This document shows, in pieces, positions 63,222-64,000 of a stretch of DNA of 64,000 nucleotides. The stretch is from Avoscillospira_A sp052117125 (GTDB lineage Bacteria > Bacillota > Clostridia > Oscillospirales > Oscillospiraceae), in contig NZ_JBQKJT010000012.1 in assembly GCF_052117125.1 (NCBI RefSeq), forward strand, positions 1 through 64,000, given 5' to 3'. The notes below the pieces were generated by a model that worked only from the letters and a program-made list of their open reading frames with translations, was not told where the DNA came from and did no database searches. Every line of letters begins with the position of its first letter. Position 1 is the first letter of the stretch. Made by a program: the position numbers and the translations under genes.

Positions 63222-64000
63222 TTACAGCTGATTGCGCTGAATCTTGCCGCTGATGGTCTTGGGCAATTCGTCGCGGAACACCACAATGCGGGGGTATTTA
63301 TAGGGTGCGGTGCGCTCCTTGACATAGTTCTGAATCTCTTTTTTCAGGGCTTCGGTGCCCTCGGTGCCCTTGGTCAGCACGATGGACGCTTTGACCACCT
63401 GGCCCCGGACTTCGTCGGGGGCGGCGGATACGCCACACTCCAGCACATAGGGCAGCTCCATGATGACCGACTCGATTTCAAAAGGCCCGATGCGGTAGCC
63501 GGAGGACTTGATGACGTCGTCGGCCCGGCCCACATACCAGAAGTAGCCGTCCTCATCCCGCCAGGCCACGTCGCCGGTGTGGTAGTAGCCGTCGTGCCAG
63601 ACCTCCCTGGTGCGCGCCTCGTCGCGGTAGTAGCCTTTAAACAGGCCGTTGGGGATGTGCTCGCTGGTGCGGACCACGATCTCGCCGTTCTCGCCCACGC
63701 CGCAGCTCTGGCCCTCGCTGTTGAGGATGTCGATGTCGTAGGAGCAGATGGGCTTGCCCATGGAACCAAGGCGCGGCTGGGTGCCAACTAGGGTGGCGAT
63801 GGTCAGCGTCGTCTCCGTCTGGCCGAAGCCCTCCATGATCTGCAAGCCCGTGGCGTTGTAGAACTGCTCGAAAACCGCCGGATTCAGTGCCTCGCCGGCG
63901 GTGGTGGCGTGGCGGATGGAGCTGAGGTCGTAGTGGCTCAAATCCTGCTTGATCATCATGCGGTACATGGTGGGCGGCGCGCAGAAGGTGGTGATGTTGT
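63222..64000 (-). CDS. AMP-binding acyl-CoA synthetase, 5' end beyond the window
   Basis: This is the C-terminal part of an ANL-family adenylate-forming enzyme; about 259 codons are in the window and the frame stays open to the right edge. Visible motifs are IMEGFGQTETTLTIATL (A5), YYHTGDVAWRDEDGYFWYVG (A7), RADDVIKSSGYRIGPFEIES (A8) and the late lysine in PKTISGKIQRN (A10). The set resembles medium-chain or aryl acyl-CoA synthetases. It may work on acids or acyl groups linked to the adjacent oxidoreductase. Confidence 0.9.
   Translation of the reverse strand, partial: NITTFCAPPTMYRMMIKQDLSHYDLSSIRHATTAGEALNPAVFEQFYNATGLQIMEGFGQTETTLTIATLVGTQPRLGSMGKPICSYDIDILNSEGQSCGVGENGEIVVRTSEHIPNGLFKGYYRDEARTREVWHDGYYHTGDVAWRDEDGYFWYVGRADDVIKSSGYRIGPFEIESVIMELPYVLECGVSAAPDEVRGQVVKASIVLTKGTEGTEALKKEIQNYVKERTAPYKYPRIVVFRDELPKTISGKIQRNQL

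Overview
The window is about 64 kb of GC-rich (by eye about 60%) DNA from an anaerobic, endospore-forming member of the Firmicutes, most likely a gut Oscillospiraceae/Clostridia relative. The evidence is the yabP-yabQ-divIC-S1 sporulation and division cluster, an oxygen-independent (CbiK/CbiG/CbiD) cobalamin pathway, a ferredoxin-linked 2-oxoacid oxidoreductase, MetV-MetF and strong AGGAGG ribosome binding sites. No rRNA, tRNA, phage, transposase or CRISPR array was seen. The taxonomic call is inference from gene content.

Layout. 1-5250: a Cys-rich membrane protein, an SDR reductase, the sporulation cluster and an SLH-domain exported protein. 5357-24740: one minus-strand operon of 23 genes that encodes nearly the whole anaerobic B12 pathway plus the CbiMNQO cobalt importer. 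It starts at a clear promoter and a cobalamin riboswitch with a terminator expression platform (24456-24700). 24777-26501: a TVP38/DedA-like protein and an LrgA/LrgB pair. 26600-33140: an F-type ATP synthase operon with an unusual architecture. Subunit b is fused to only the C-terminal domain of delta, and gamma runs into beta with no stop codon. 33280-38669: RluA, MBL-fold and VOC proteins, metV-metF, a TauE/SafE permease and a Cof-type phosphatase. 38904-43968: secA, pgeF and a solute-binding lipoprotein. 44201-48278: a MarR-regulated heterodimeric ABC exporter. 48345-51562: mnmA, a nucleotidyltransferase, a small membrane protein and a YitT protein behind a MerR-type promoter. 51633-54551: the csoR-copA copper operon, with CopZ fused to the end of CopA and a CsoR-like operator. 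54747-59824: a two-gene acyl-CoA dehydratase/activase system and a homocysteine methyltransferase domain. 59876-64000: a korDABC/vor-type 2-oxoacid:ferredoxin oxidoreductase operon led by a P-loop ATPase, then the 3' part of an acyl-CoA synthetase gene cut by the window edge.

How it fits together. The cob/cbi operon imports cobalt and makes the corrin ring, nucleotide loop and aminopropanol linker. MetV-MetF supply methyl-tetrahydrofolate, and the homocysteine methyltransferase domain could use a methyl-corrinoid. The oxidoreductase, acyl-CoA synthetase and acyl-CoA dehydratase genes point to fermentation of amino acids or 2-oxo/2-hydroxy acids.

The most notable observations are the two fusions inside the ATP synthase operon. 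The gamma-beta fusion would tether rotor to stator, and the b-delta fusion lacks the delta N-terminal domain. The same stop-less junction with a strong internal Shine-Dalgarno occurs at CopA-CopZ. Next are a pair of CobU-like proteins with complementary motifs, a family of multi-hairpin intergenic repeats (three copies), and the MerR- and MarR-type operator arrangements.
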